Assembly (NCBI GenBank): GCA_018902385.1
Contig: JABSSW010000005.1
Coordinates: forward strand, 868,001 to 932,000
DNA: 64,000 nucleotides
Direction of reading: 5' to 3'
DNA from: Physcia stellaris
Lineage: Eukaryota > Ascomycota > Lecanoromycetes > Caliciales > Physciaceae
In this document: in pieces, positions 49,248 through 59,964 of the stretch
Numbering within the stretch: position 1 is the stretch's first letter
How the letters are laid out: each line of letters begins with the position of its first letter
Position numbers and translations under genes: made by a program
The notes under the pieces: generated by a model
What the model was told of the DNA's origin: nothing
Seen by the model: the letters and a program-made list of their open reading frames with translations, nothing else
Database searches by the model: none

Positions 49248-50105
49248 ATGCCAAAAACCAGCTTCACCCTCGTCCTCTTCACCCTACTCTCGCTCCTCCT
49301 TCCCGCTTGTTTAGCTGGCGATAATACTACCTGTTTCCCAGGCCTTGAAGATCTCCCTGTGCCTCTATCACCGGGAAGCAACCTTCGAGACGGCAATTAC
49401 ATTCGCCCTCAGCGCGGCATCACGATCCTCGGCGACAAATGCATGGTCTTCTGTGGGGATACCACTAATACCGAAGTATCCACTCTCGCAACACCTCACC
49501 CAGCGGTGCGTCCTACCTCCTCCATCACAGTAACTAAAGAAGTCACCGTTCCCGAAAGCACCAGCACAAGCTCAATGACACACCCTCGCTCCACAGCCAC
49601 ACTGCACGAGACCAAGGTCGTGAATCCCTCCTACACGATGTACATCGTCGGTGACGCCAAGCAATCTACGAAATATGTCGTGGGAGGCGCCCACCCTACC
49701 ACTCTACCTCCAGGCGCCAGCCCAACCTTTCCCGTCCGCAAACGTGAGCCGGAGCTTGCGAGAGCAACGCCGCCGATTATCCCAGACGACCTCGCTGCAG
49801 TGAGCATACCGAAAGGAGTTTGCGTCACTATATGTCCCAATGCGGTGCTGAGCGGGATGGTCGCACCTACAGCTACTACCACTGTTACGGTTGATCCTTT
49901 GAGAGTTGAAAAGGGCGATGGAATAAGAAAACTTCCGCCGGCATTCATTGCGTTGGCGATTGTGCTGCCGATTTTGAGCACATTGGCAGCTCTGGTAGCT
50001 GGGGCGATGGTGCTGAAGCACAGACGGACCATCAAGGTTTTGAGGAATGAGCGGAACAAGGGGATCGAGATGATTCCAGACGCATTTTTCAGGACGCAGA
50101 AATGA
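49248..50105 (+). CDS. Single-pass cell-surface protein with Ser/Thr-rich ectodomain, 285 aa
   Basis: The ATG at 49,248 is chosen because it opens a clean signal peptide (FTLVLFTLLSLLLPACLAG). The ectodomain (about residues 24-230) has cysteine pairs (CFPG; CMVFCG; CVTICP) around a Ser/Thr/Pro-rich middle (SSITVTKEVTVPESTSTSS). A dibasic Kex2-like site (RKRE) is at residues 164-167. One strong TM helix lies at about residues 232-257 (FIALAIVLPILSTLAALVAG). A basic cytosolic tail of about 28 residues follows. The topology resembles fungal wall-stress sensors (WSC/Mid2 type), but no WSC domain is present, so the role is inference. Single exon, intact. Confidence 0.75.
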   Translation: MPKTSFTLVLFTLLSLLLPACLAGDNTTCFPGLEDLPVPLSPGSNLRDGNYIRPQRGITILGDKCMVFCGDTTNTEVSTLATPHPAVRPTSSITVTKEVTVPESTSTSSMTHPRSTATLHETKVVNPSYTMYIVGDAKQSTKYVVGGAHPTTLPPGASPTFPVRKREPELARATPPIIPDDLAAVSIPKGVCVTICPNAVLSGMVAPTATTTVTVDPLRVEKGDGIRKLPPAFIALAIVLPILSTLAALVAGAMVLKHRRTIKVLRNERNKGIEMIPDAFFRTQK

Positions 50106-51167
50106 GCGTATAATTTCTGAAAATTTTGAGAAGAAAAAAGCATGCGTATCTGGATAGAAGGAGATAGATCGTAGATACTGGGTGGGTAACGGACGTAATA
50201 AAAATTGGTGTAATACTCTCTACTTTGTTACGGCATGGCATTTAATAAATGGGACGTGTTGCAAGAAACCGCTTGACTTCGCCAACAAAGACACCACGCC
50301 TTTTCCTGCTGCCATGACGCATGCCCTCTGACCGTTTTCTTAGACGGCTCACAACCTGTCGGCTTCATTCTTCGATCTAGGAAGTCCTCGATATGGGCAC
50401 AGAGCTCCACTTTTCAAAGCCAGTCTTGAAGGATCGAGGCTGAACACCAATTTCGGATAGGATTCCGCAGCTTTCTGCACCCGAGTGATGCAGCCAAGCG
50501 CCCCCACACGGTGCCCCAGTAGTGCGTCTCACTGCTTCATACAGCGGCCAATGGAATCGAATGACCATATCCATTCCGAATCTGAGGGCACTGAATGTTG
50601 AAATAGGAATAGTTCATTGATTATATCGATGATAATACTAAGTGTACAGAATTTGAAGTTGAGATTTTGACCAGGCTTCCTGCAGCCCTAACCCTAGGTG
50701 AGCTAACTGCAACACTGAATTACGCAAAGAGCCCCCACAAAGCTCAAGCTATAATTTCCCTAATCTTCAGGGTGCAGTAAGCGCTAGCTATTGGCGAGTC
50801 TTACAAAGTCGGTTGGTCTGCGGTTGGTTTCACAATGCCTTACTCATTACACCCTGAAGAGCACAAGGCCTCTTCTGCTCTCAAGAAAACGGGGAAAGAA
50901 AGTCCCCAACGCGGGGTGGTAAAATTGGTGCCTCACCGCGCCAGCCAAAATTTTATTGAATATGCCTATAGTGCTACAGAGGTGGAACCAAGCAGAAAGA
51001 GGGAAGTGGTCAGATCCCGAAGCGTCCTGCATGTGTCAGCTCCCACCGCGAATGCGCCTCAAGGCTGAGTCCATGCGCCAAAAGCTCCGTGCAGCGGTCC
51101 AATTACTTCAAATATCGACTGAACTCTCCGTGGGCTCCCAAACATAGTTGACCTGATATCGTACATA
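50106..51167. other. Intergenic stretch
   Basis: No supported gene. It contains CCCTAACCCTA at 50,686-50,696, two units of the common fungal telomere repeat, most likely by chance. It also contains a short inverted pair, CTTCAGGGTG near 50,765 and CACCCTGAAG near 50,858. Confidence 0.5.
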
Positions 51168-51597
51168 ATGGATCAATTCCATGGGTACTCACAGACATCT
51201 TTACCACCATCATATGCTACTCTTGAATATGACAGCGCAGCGCTGGCTCCACAGCGCGACCATCCTCTCGTAGCTCCAGAACTTAATAAAGATCGAGAAG
51301 CGTTTGAGGTTCTCTAGTCTTCCTTGAATTACGAAATTTGACTTACAATTGCTCTAGGTGGCTCTAGGACTTAGCCCGGAGACGTTCTACAACAAAGCTC
51401 GGCTAGAAGCAATGGTCTCCGAAGAGGAAGTGCATAGTCTCGCGGAGACCGAAAAATTGACTGTGCGGAAACATCGCCATTTATCACATCATACGAAAAA
51501 GGTGCTGATTACCATTGCTGTTGCTGTCGTTATCACGGTAGCTGTTGGCGTCGGCGTAGGGGTTGGGTTCGACCATTACAATGAGAAGCATAGATGA
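51168..51597 (+). CDS. Small single-TM protein, 126 aa
   Basis: Two exons (51168-51308, 51358-51597) with a 49 nt intron that has a weak GTTCTC donor. An N-terminal hydrophilic part (MDQFHGYSQTSLPPSY, APELNKDREAFEVALGLSPE) is followed by a basic stop-transfer (RKHRHLSHHTKK). One TM helix (VLITIAVAVVITVAVGVGVG) follows, then only about ten residues. Such N-terminal halves usually precede a longer extracellular domain in related fungal proteins (inference). Here the chain ends right after the helix. An open stretch just downstream (51,590-51,709, in another frame) reads IEKVSLVASTGGSVFRLLEK and might be a lost or spliced C-terminal part. Coding status is probable, not certain. Confidence 0.5.
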
Positions 51598-52041
51598 CTC
51601 TCGAGTCTCGATTGAAAAGGTGTCATTGGTGGCCTCTACGGGTGGAAGTGTGTTTCGGTTACTAGAAAAGTACAAAGTTAATGGCAAACTGGAACCTGTC
51701 AACCAGTAAGCTATGGCTATCTCTGCATCTTGAACTTGCGTCTCTCATGGTACATCACGCCTTCCGATCTCGGACAATGCAGAACAGAGATATCTTATCA
51801 TTGGCTAAAATCTACATTCTCATTTCTCACCATTTAAAGGAATACAAGCAGTCTTGGGGCATTTTCTCTTTTCGTCATATGTACTGTGCCGTACTGATAT
51901 TTGAATCTTGAGTGCCGCAAATAATCGTGCGCTGTTCAGGAATCGTTTTGTGGGCAACTGGGGCTGCTGAACGGATAGGGCGCCGCAATCCTAGTGACTG
52001 TCAGTTGCCCAATTAGTCCATGCAATTTCGAAAGAACATCC
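51598..52041. other. Convergent intergenic stretch
   Basis: The first 110 bp contain the possible C-terminal reading noted for the preceding gene. A further minus-strand open stretch at 51,900-51,990 could be a last exon of the next gene. Nothing else was seen. Confidence 0.4.
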
Positions 52042-52602
52042 TTACCCTTGCAGAACAAAGCTTGGATAGTTGGCAGCTACAGCTTGGCCATCGGTTTTGG
52101 TGTATCCATCCCCATTAGAATGCGGGAAACCAGCGGAACTAGCAATGTTGATACTGACACGATTTGGAAAGTTTGGGTCGGGTACCAACGACTCTCTATT
52201 GAGGTCATACAGATGCCGTTCCATCGCTACGAAGTTGGCAATACAGCAGGTCCGCGAGTAATTGGCAAACACAGGCTGATATATCCCAGCTTGGCACGTT
52301 TCCCCCGAGTCAAGGATGTACCAGCTCCAAATCCAATCGCCGTTGCCAGTCCCTTGACCTACACCACCGCACGCTGATACGTAAGCCTTGGCGCAGCTGC
52401 CGACGAACCAGTTGGGGCTGATGAATTTTTGCTCTGTCGATGTACATTGCGAGCTATCGTAGACGAAAGAAGGGTCGTTATCCGTGACGACTGATAGCGC
52501 CCCCGGGACGTTGGTAGTATAAGTCGCTGCAAAGGTCCTGTTGCAACTCTGAGCTCGTACTCCAGCAAGAACCGTAGCTGTGACCAAGAGCTGTAACAGC
52601 AT
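52042..52602 (-). CDS. Small secreted cysteine-rich protein, 186 aa
   Basis: A frame from the ATG at 52,602 with a signal peptide (LLQLLVTATVLAGVRA, cleavage near AQS). Seven cysteines lie at C20, C53, C70, C78, C103, C119 and C120. There are N-glycosylation sites at N21-R-T and N114-Y-S. Aromatic-rich patches (GDWIWSWYILD) and NGDGYTKTDG are present. The frame ends at CAAGGGTAA, which overlaps a good donor (GTAAGG). An acceptor CACTAG lies about 60 nt further on, so a short 3' exon extending to about 51,900 is possible. No enzyme motif was recognised. Candidate apoplastic or wall protein. Confidence 0.72.
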   Translation of the reverse strand: MLLQLLVTATVLAGVRAQSCNRTFAATYTTNVPGALSVVTDNDPSFVYDSSQCTSTEQKFISPNWFVGSCAKAYVSACGGVGQGTGNGDWIWSWYILDSGETCQAGIYQPVFANYSRTCCIANFVAMERHLYDLNRESLVPDPNFPNRVSINIASSAGFPHSNGDGYTKTDGQAVAANYPSFVLQG

Positions 52603-55600
52603 GCTAGCAGACCAACAAGGCGGTAACCTTAAAGATTAAGTTGTACAAGGGTGAAATTGCAAGAGTCGAGAGTCAGAAATTGATCCTTGGTTACTGAGAG
52701 CAGAGTGACCGGATGTTCGGATTCTTAAGCTCCTTTTATACATTCCTGCCACTCACCTCCATTCACCTGCATCCGTGGCCTAGTTCTTCCAAACCGTAAG
52801 GAATATTCCGCCGCGGCTATACGTTACGAGGCTGTACAAAGTCCACTAGACTGGTCCTGAAATACAAAGACGGGCTATCCTATAACGCGCACGAATCTCA
52901 TTTCGCAGGATTACTTTATGCGATCGCGCTTCTCAATCGCTCCTTCTTCCTGTGCCTGGCGGCCACAAGGCTTGTAGCGGAAAGACGCATAGGTACGCCT
53001 AAAATTCTACTCGAGGGTTCTAATTCTGGTCTGGGTATATATCGGGTCTCGGATGGCGCCTTTTCGCTGTTGCTTGCTTCAAACGGCAATTGAGAGTTAC
53101 TTCCTATCAGATTCTGGCTCTACTGGTTGGGCTGAAGTACACAGTCACATCGCTGGAGTAATTAGGATTTTACAAATGGGTTGCTGACTACCCATCCCCA
53201 GAAGCCGAGCCGGCATAGGTAGAAGGGTAACCTACAGGAACTAGGCCTCTGCTCTTCGACTTTATGCCTAGCTCTCTGTTCCGGGACCCTCTATGTCTTT
53301 GTGGTTCGCATTTAGACGTTCTCATGACTCATAGTCAATCTGCTCGACTTTTGTTCGTCAGCAGTCAGACCGAGCAGCCTACGAATATGTCATTAGTTCG
53401 AGTTTGGAGACATCGAGTGAGTAAAGCACATCTGACGATGATAGTGGTCGTCAAGAGCGAGTGTGCCTTTCAAGCTTTCAACATGCCTAATGAGGAGTTC
53501 GGAGCCAGCACATCGTTACCGGTCAAGCCATGAGATGCAACACCAGTCCTGAGTAGCTCAATTTGCTCTTGAGATTAGTAGTAAGTCATCATAGGCCTTC
53601 CCTAGATGCAATCTTCAGAGCTAGCCATCAGCAAAATGAATAGCAAAGTCTGCACCATCATTTCCTTCATCGACCCTTGAACGCCAGAGAGCCGGGGGCT
53701 TCTGCTATTTGTGATTGTTGCAATAACTGATTCAAAGATAGGTCTCAGTCAGTACAGCACTCCTTGATCTTTCGTACGGTGCAAGGTGGTTGAATTTTGT
53801 CACCCCAATAGCTCCAAGGGTAAAGGGAAGCCGAAAGGATACCACAAGGCTTGTGCAATTACTGATCCATTTCGATGAAAGTCCACATGTTCATCGCCAC
53901 GACCAGTAAATGCAGTCGTTTGGCGGCGGCGTTTAGACCTCCTCTGCCTGTGGCGATACGCCTTCGATCCCAATACGGGTCTAGGTATATTTCCCAAAAT
54001 TGACGTTCCCCCAGAAGCACGGCAGTAGCCATGTTAAGTGACTACTTTCGATGTAAGCCTCGTTCTCCGGAAGTAGGGGGCCTGGCTCATCTTGTACGTG
54101 GAAGCATGACCTTGGAACGATTTGTAGGTGGGAGAGATCAAGTGTGAAAGAGAGCACTCTTATTAGGCGAGGGGTTCGTAGTCTTCAATGGATCGGATCC
54201 ATCTTTCTGGTTGGCCCTGCCATTTGCCAAGACCGCAGTAGATCAAGGTCTGGAAGCGACCACTCCTAACACACATGTGAGATGTGAACATACTAAAGGT
54301 GAAACCTTTGGCCATTATACTGATAAGGAAAGCCGCTGTTAGTCATCAGGGTTGTCGCAGTCTGCATCGTCTGATCTTCAAGCATCATGAGTATTGTAAG
54401 ATCCAAGTCAATTACATCTTATGAGATCAGGTGAGGCTGGATTGCAGTAGAGCTCTCACGCTACCAGCACGAGCCTCCACAGTGATACTCATCCCAGCAA
54501 AGCCTGAGAAGGACGAGAGTACGGTCAAAGTGTGGTTGCACCGTTGCAGGAACGCGGTGGCCAATCAGCAAGCATCGTACACATTTGGCGCTGAACGAGC
54601 GCATGACCGGGACCCTTTCCAAGTTTGGTCACCGAGCACCCGTACGGCCGTACTCATGGAGAAGGTACTGACAATTGAACAGTCATGAATAGCGATGACG
54701 CGCCGATGATGGGCGTCATAGCGTTTGTACCGTGGGAATTAGGGAGCCGTTACAGATCTAGTATTTTACCTCGGGGCTAGCTTACCCTGACCACTTAGAG
54801 AAGGTAGGCTCAACTTAGCCAGCCGAAGCTGGCCTGGTCGCTCACCCTTGGGAAGATCGCTTCACTGATGGCGAAACACCGTAACCGGAAGTAATCTAGG
54901 AGTGTAGTCGTGTGTACCGTTGTTTCAGGTCTCTATGATGTCGCTACGCGGGGGCGTTTTTCGGGAGTTCTCAAAACTAGGCTCATGTAGGCAAAGCTTG
55001 AGAAATCCGGAAAAACGCTCCTAAGTACTAGAAGAAGGGTTTCTGGAGTGGCTATAACCCTGGATGAGAGGTGTGTACGTAGTAGGTCGTGGATTGATCT
55101 GCATGCGTGACGGAATGAGGGACTGGAGACTGCAGTGTATCCTACAAGAACAAACGAACATCGGTTGAGAATTAATGTCGATACTAGATTTGGCGTTAGA
55201 ACACTTCACCCTCATGTGGCTTGAAAACAGTTGGGACCGGTCAAGGCCCGTCCAACGCGGCCCCCAAAGACCACCGTTTCACGACCCGTTGGCCTCCAAA
55301 TTCGACGTCACGAGCTTGATTTCGAGCGTCAACCTCATGATATGACGACGGAAATGTCGTTGTTAAGAGGGACCTCATTGGATTTCTGCTCCGAACGATC
55401 TCCTCACAAGTATACTAGTGATTCCCGGGCTTGATAGAGCACCGTGGCACGCGTGGGTAATGCTGCGATTGAGGTTATCCGGTGCGGCGCGGTCTGTGGG
55501 CACTATGACTGCGTGAAGAAAAGAGGACGTCAAAACTGACCCATGATTGCTACGTGCGTTGTCAAAGATTGTTAAGAAGGGCGTTCCCATCGGTGCAAGG

Positions 55601-55655
55601 CATCTTCAACCACATCCACATATCCAAATCCCAAAGAATTTGGCCGACCAAGTTC
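52603..55655. other. Gene-poor stretch of 3 kb
   Basis: Read on both strands; only frames of 90 codons or fewer without signal peptide, family motif or splice-compatible neighbours. Composition is balanced, without the AT-rich mutation pattern and without visible tandem repeats. It could hold non-coding transcripts, but nothing in the sequence shows this. Confidence 0.5.
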
Positions 55656-56425
55656 ATGATGCAGTTTTCTACTATCGCCTTTTCATTGGCACTCTGCTCC
55701 ACCATAGGAGCAGTACCAATGCCTTCGCCAGAGTCAATAGGAGCTGGTGGCGAGTGCTTCGAACCAGTCATAACCGTTAGCAGCGTTGAGAAGGTCAAGC
55801 AAGGCCCCTTCCTGGTCACCGGTGCCCGAGCTGATGCCAATCCTGGTGGAGGTGAGTTGGACACTCGGTATCTGTTATCACAACATTACTAATACCAGGA
55901 GGTAGGCTCAGCCTCGTTTTCGAAGACATACACGGTCTCGACAACCACAACTGGAGGCCTAGGTCTCGACTTGTCCGCGTACGTACAAAGTCTACCGCTA
56001 CAAGTGCAATTCTAACATGGCCGCCGTTCAGTGACCGCGACTTCACCAAAATCCTCACCCTTGGGCTCGGCCTCAACCCCTCCTTTTCAATAAGCAAAAC
56101 AACCGGTACCGCGGTCGCAGCTATCGCCGCCTGCCCTGCCAACAAAGACTATAATTACACCATCACATGGGGCCTGCAAGACTACCAATACAAATGGCAC
56201 GTCGTCGGCACGAAGACGTACGGGGGCTGGGATCCTTTGATGCGTATGTGCGATGCCGATCAGTTGGCGCACAAGGATGGGGGCACATTTCCATTTGAGA
56301 TGTATTATCCTGCGAAACAGGATGGGGCGGAGGATGACAGCAGTGCGGAGGTGGAGTTCCAGTGCTGTACGGATAGTATGAGCGGTACTATGCCAAACAA
56401 TCCAGTTTGTCCGCCTGCTACATAG
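55656..56425 (+). CDS. Secreted protein of unknown function, 220 aa
   Basis: Three exons (55656-55851, 55906-55978, 56032-56425) with introns of 54 and 53 nt and matching phases. The first of two adjacent ATGs (MMQFSTIAFSLALCSTIGA) opens a signal peptide. The mature part begins near VPMPSPES. A beta-rich Gly/Thr/Leu region spans the first intron junctions (SKTYTVSTTTTGGLGLDLSA) and continues as KILTLGLGLNPSFSISKTTG. The C-terminal half carries cysteines (AACPAN, MRMCDAD, FQCCTDS, PVCPP) and an N-glycosylation site (NYT). A repeated beta pattern followed by a disulphide domain is seen in several fungal effector-like or pore-former-like families, but I cannot assign one. Confidence 0.78.
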
Positions 56426-56587
56426 GTAGGTGGAACGTAGCTGAGTGGATGATGCGTAAGCTTGTATATAACGATGTCCGAGAAATGAAACGATCTGATG
56501 CAGTCCAATCTGTTAACTTCTTCGTGGGATATAGTGCCAGTCCACCTTGGCGTACATCCTGTCGCGGGTCAGGTGAGATCGATAACA

Positions 56588-57028
56588 TCATGCTTGAGAT
56601 TGCGTTTCAGTACTTTCCAACAGGCTTCGCTCCATCCCATCGCTTTCAGCGCATAGCTGGGCCATGTCTTCATGCTCCTGCCACAAAAGCTCCTTAAGTG
56701 GTTCCTTAAGTGGCTCTTGATCAAGGGCACCACTCCTCTCTTGCGCTGCCGGAAATCTCTGCCTCCACCTCTCATGCTTCTTCTCAGCGGTGCCGATGCG
56801 TTGAGTCACAACCAAGGTTTCCACGTGCCCGCACCTAGTCTAGTGCTTGTACCCTGTATTATTCAGCATTGGATGGAGATGGTGCCTACGATTACTTGAG
56901 ACTTGGAAGAGCTTGGTATGAGAGAAAGTTATCCAGGCTCTCGCAATCATGACAAGAGCGTCCACAGCGTTCGGGTCCACGAGCCTAGGTGCTCGCTGAT
57001 GGCTCGACTTGGACGTAGCGCTTGACAT
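56588..57028 (-). CDS. Doubtful two-exon gene
   Basis: Two adjacent minus-strand frames have gene-like composition. 57,028-56,840 starts with ATG (SSATSKSSHQRAPRLVD, AVDALVMIARAWITF). 56,824-56,588 is strongly charged and helical (RWRQRFPAAQERSG, KEPLKELLWQEHEDM). A GTCTCA donor after the first and an ACTAG or CAG acceptor before the second could join them, but no junction is clearly best. It may equally be chance. The tail end lies 160 bp from the secreted-protein gene, convergent with it. Confidence 0.25.
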
Positions 57029-57856
57029 ACAGTGATAAAACTCATCGGAAAAATGGTCTGTAAATATGCCAAGGCCGGTCTGTCTGGTGACCAGTGCTGA
57101 GAGTAGGAGGGAATAGAAGACATCGAAGGCCAGAAGGTCGCATCCGCTTGCCTCATGTAATAGCTTGGCCTAAACGGACATGTATTGGGCAGTAGAGCCT
57201 ACTACCCGAAGCATCTTAGAGCAAACCTAATCTGCCACAGCTGCGAATATATTGCCCCTTTCTGTTGCAGTCAGAAGGATGATGGTGAACGGTACGAGAA
57301 GAGAAGGGGGGCGAAAGGGATGTGGAGTATGTCACTTAGCAACTGCAAGGTCAGTGAATGATTCTACACGCATAATGTGCCGTGTTTCCTTACTCATCTG
57401 TCGAAAATCCCCTTGCTGATAAAAAGCTAGCTTTGCAAGACATAATCCAATGTTCCTGACTACAGACCCGATGATGGTCAGAACGTCCTTAGATCGAGTT
57501 GACGCCCAACTCAGGATTTCGGGTTGTTCCCTCTACTGAGCCTTCAGCAATAGCTGCTCGTTCGAAGCCAATCATGATGTATCTTGTGATTAAGAACTGT
57601 CCATAGAAGATGCTAAAGCTCCTTAGTAGTTGGTTGACATTATTCCTATCATCAACAATTCATCCGAGAACATGCCTACAGAAATATGTTACAACGATGG
57701 ATGATGATCCCCAGAAGAAACATAGCATTTCCAACATCTTCGTAGACTCGTCGAACGTTTTCCATAGAGGCTTCTCATGGCTTCTTTGGAGAGCTGGCGA
57801 TGCCCAAGCGAAATGCTTGCTTTGATTGGTAGTGATGGGCTGGGCGAAGGAAAGCG
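57029..57856. other. Intergenic stretch
   Basis: Nothing recognised. Confidence 0.5.
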
Positions 57857-58114
57857 CTATGTAGCAGATCGTCGACGAGGCAAAGCGCCGCGAGTGGCTA
57901 ATGATCCTGCTGTTCTATCCATGGCAGAACATGGAGGCTCGTAAAGATCGGCTTCTGCAAAGCTGTTTGCGGGTTTTCGCTCAACGTTTTGGATCGTATC
58001 TCGGATGCAAGTGTCAGAATCTACATGGCCATCGATCGAGGCTTGTGCAAGCAAATTCCGACGTCGATAGAGGGACATGAGCACATTGACCTGCTCCGTG
58101 CCAGCAAAGTCCAT
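57857..58114 (-). CDS. Doubtful small protein, 85 aa
   Basis: An ATG-started frame (MDFAGTEQVNVLMSLYRRR) with balanced composition and a basic end (LPRRRSAT). The early part resembles ankyrin-repeat endings (ALMDFAGTEQVN-like), but one repeat cannot be proven. No partner exon was identified. Confidence 0.22.
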   Translation of the reverse strand: MDFAGTEQVNVLMSLYRRRNLLAQASIDGHVDSDTCIRDTIQNVERKPANSFAEADLYEPPCSAMDRTAGSLATRGALPRRRSAT

Positions 58115-58258
58115 GAGTGGGTTTAATGTGATTCACTAACTGTATCATGACACAATTCAGTAGCAGACGGCCTAGCGTTCCTAGCGTTCCCATTGTATCC
58201 CTCATAGTGTTCTATATCTGGGTTTCTCTCTTAAGGGTCGTCTTGTATGATTGCTTCC

Positions 58259-58441
58259 TCATACCCCGTTGAGAGGACTGTCTTGCGCTAGCAAATGACC
58301 TTCGGTGTCAACCACTCGCTTGAGCGAGCCATTCTCTTCGCGTACATATTCGAGTACATGATGGCTACCGGGGCCGCCGCCACTGCCAGGCTCATCGTCG
58401 CTTTCATCAGAATCGCCATAGCGCTCACGACCATGAGACAT
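58259..58441 (-). CDS. Doubtful small acidic protein, 60 aa
   Basis: An ATG-started frame with an Asp/Ser/Gly-rich start (RYGDSDESDDEPGSGGG) and a more ordered end (HHVLEYVREENGSLKRV, DTEGHLLAQD). Too short to assign. Composition favours coding over chance. Confidence 0.3.
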   Translation of the reverse strand: MSHGRERYGDSDESDDEPGSGGGPGSHHVLEYVREENGSLKRVVDTEGHLLAQDSPLNGV

Positions 58442-58891
58442 CGTAACCTGTCTCTTCTACATCTCCTGACTACTGTACTCAGAAGAGCAAGTTGTAGACA
58501 AACGTTAGTTTGATCACAGGTCCTGTGTAATTACTCTCCTTTGAGGCCCTTCAGCGCACCAGAAATCATGTTGGTATCGGTGTACTGGTGATCAAATTGA
58601 TATAGCAATATATCAGGAGATTGAAGATCGTCTCTCTTAGTAGCGTTATCCCACGACTTAGGATTCCGACGAAGCTCTTGCCGATTTCTACGAGAAACAT
58701 TAGCCAAATTCTGGACCAACACAAGTCGATAGCCGACGTATTAGATTTGACTTCATGAATCACATCTGCGTACCTGCCAATTTAGTGTTAGTCTATTATA
58801 GGCTCGCTGCTCGGAGAGCGCAGGTTGCACTCACTTGGAAACGTAAGCATGAAAGAAAGTCGGCGAACTATATTCAACAACTTTGGACTGT

Positions 58892-59642
58892 TTACTGTGA
58901 GAAGTAAACGACAGCGCAACCAGTGAACTCGGATGGCTGGCAAATTATAAGAGTCGCCAACATGCCAGGCTCTTTCTCGGTGTTTCTGTGAGCTTCGAAC
59001 ATTGCGCCTTCCACGCAGAGCAGCGTCTTATAGATACTAGCCTTGAACGAAGTCTCCGGTGAACGATCGAGCTCTTGTGCCATGTTCTTGGTGACCCTGT
59101 TGATCACTGAAGGTCAGGATGGGCCAAGCAAGTCAAATCGATCAGCATTCAACTTTCACGTTTTTCAGACTGACTTGTGCTACCTTTTCCAAAGAGAGCG
59201 TGATAGCACACGCTTATGATTTCCTGCTTTTGATTCTCGATGCGTGGGAAAGGGATCCGCCGGACAGTGCGTACATATAACCAGTTATCACATCGCCAGG
59301 CTGTATGCCTGAAGTGGCAAAGGAGCCAAGAGTCCCTACGTCGGCAAATAATTCCGTTGGAGTCTGAATCGTATTGCATTGATGTAGGTGTGCGTATCTA
59401 CTCCAGGTGTGGATGTTCTATTTACATGCGAGGGGGTTGTAGCCCTACATATGCTGCCAAGGCCTTGGGGCATACCAATTTCCAACAAATTCATTCAAGG
59501 GGGATTTGATGGACTCTGCGTCCGCGTCACTACCGTACTCTTCATATCCCTTAGCCAAATCTGTGTTAAATATTTGGTTGGTTGATGGACTACATTGAGA
59601 AGAACCGCTGCTGCTTAACCGGTCAACGACGTGTAGACGCAT
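58892..59642 (-). CDS. Hypothetical protein, about 184 aa, four exons
   Basis: A four-exon minus-strand model (59642-59449, 59397-59292, 59223-59184, 59106-58892) has consistent phases and introns of 51, 68 and 77 nt. It starts at an ATG (MRLHVVDRLSSSGSS) and passes through KGYEEYGSDADAESIK, NEFVGNWYAPRPWQH, LFADVGTLGSFATSGIQPGD, SVCYHALFGKVINRV and KTLLCVEGAMFEAHRNTEKE. No signal peptide or TM helix is seen. I do not recognise the family. Alternative frames are open in exon 2, so junctions are not certain. Downstream at 58,531-58,800 there are further gene-like minus-strand stretches (RRNRQELRRNPKSWDNATK, and upstream of it SSPTFFHAYVSKYADVIHE) that do not join in one frame. The gene may be longer or partly decayed. 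Confidence 0.4.
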
Positions 59643-59830
59643 TGTCAGTAAGATTTATACAGCTTTCAAGGGCACACGGCCTCTTCGTGATGTCAATGGA
59701 GTGGAAGACGCGTTGTTGTGAGAGTACCTTAGCGGAAGGCTATGCTCTATTTTTACCGTAACTATACCATACATACACAGTTGTTATATAGAAACGTAAC
59801 CAATTTGCTTGACTGCCTAAAGACGAAAAC
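59643..59830. other. Boundary between gene-bearing and AT-rich DNA
   Basis: Composition changes from balanced to AT-rich within about 150 bp near 59,730-59,830. No gene was seen. Confidence 0.6.
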
Positions 59831-59964
59831 AAAAAAATAACGTTGTTCAGGCGAAACCGTACAGAAATTAATAACGTTTTATCGTGAAAACGTGATTAAA
59901 ATACACGTTGCTGAACAATAACGTTCGCGTCATATACGTTGCAAAATACGTTGCTGAACAGTAA

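Noticed and set aside
50686-50696. CCCTAACCCTA as an interstitial telomere
   Set aside because: Only two units, in ordinary intergenic DNA. Expected by chance at this scale and unsupported by neighbouring repeats.
51994-52377. A + strand frame of 127 codons
   Set aside because: Antisense to the secreted cysteine-rich protein at 52,042-52,602, which has a signal peptide and ordered cysteines.
53264-54688. Frames of 85-89 codons in the 3 kb gene-poor stretch
   Set aside because: No motif, signal peptide or exon partner. Length is within chance for balanced DNA.
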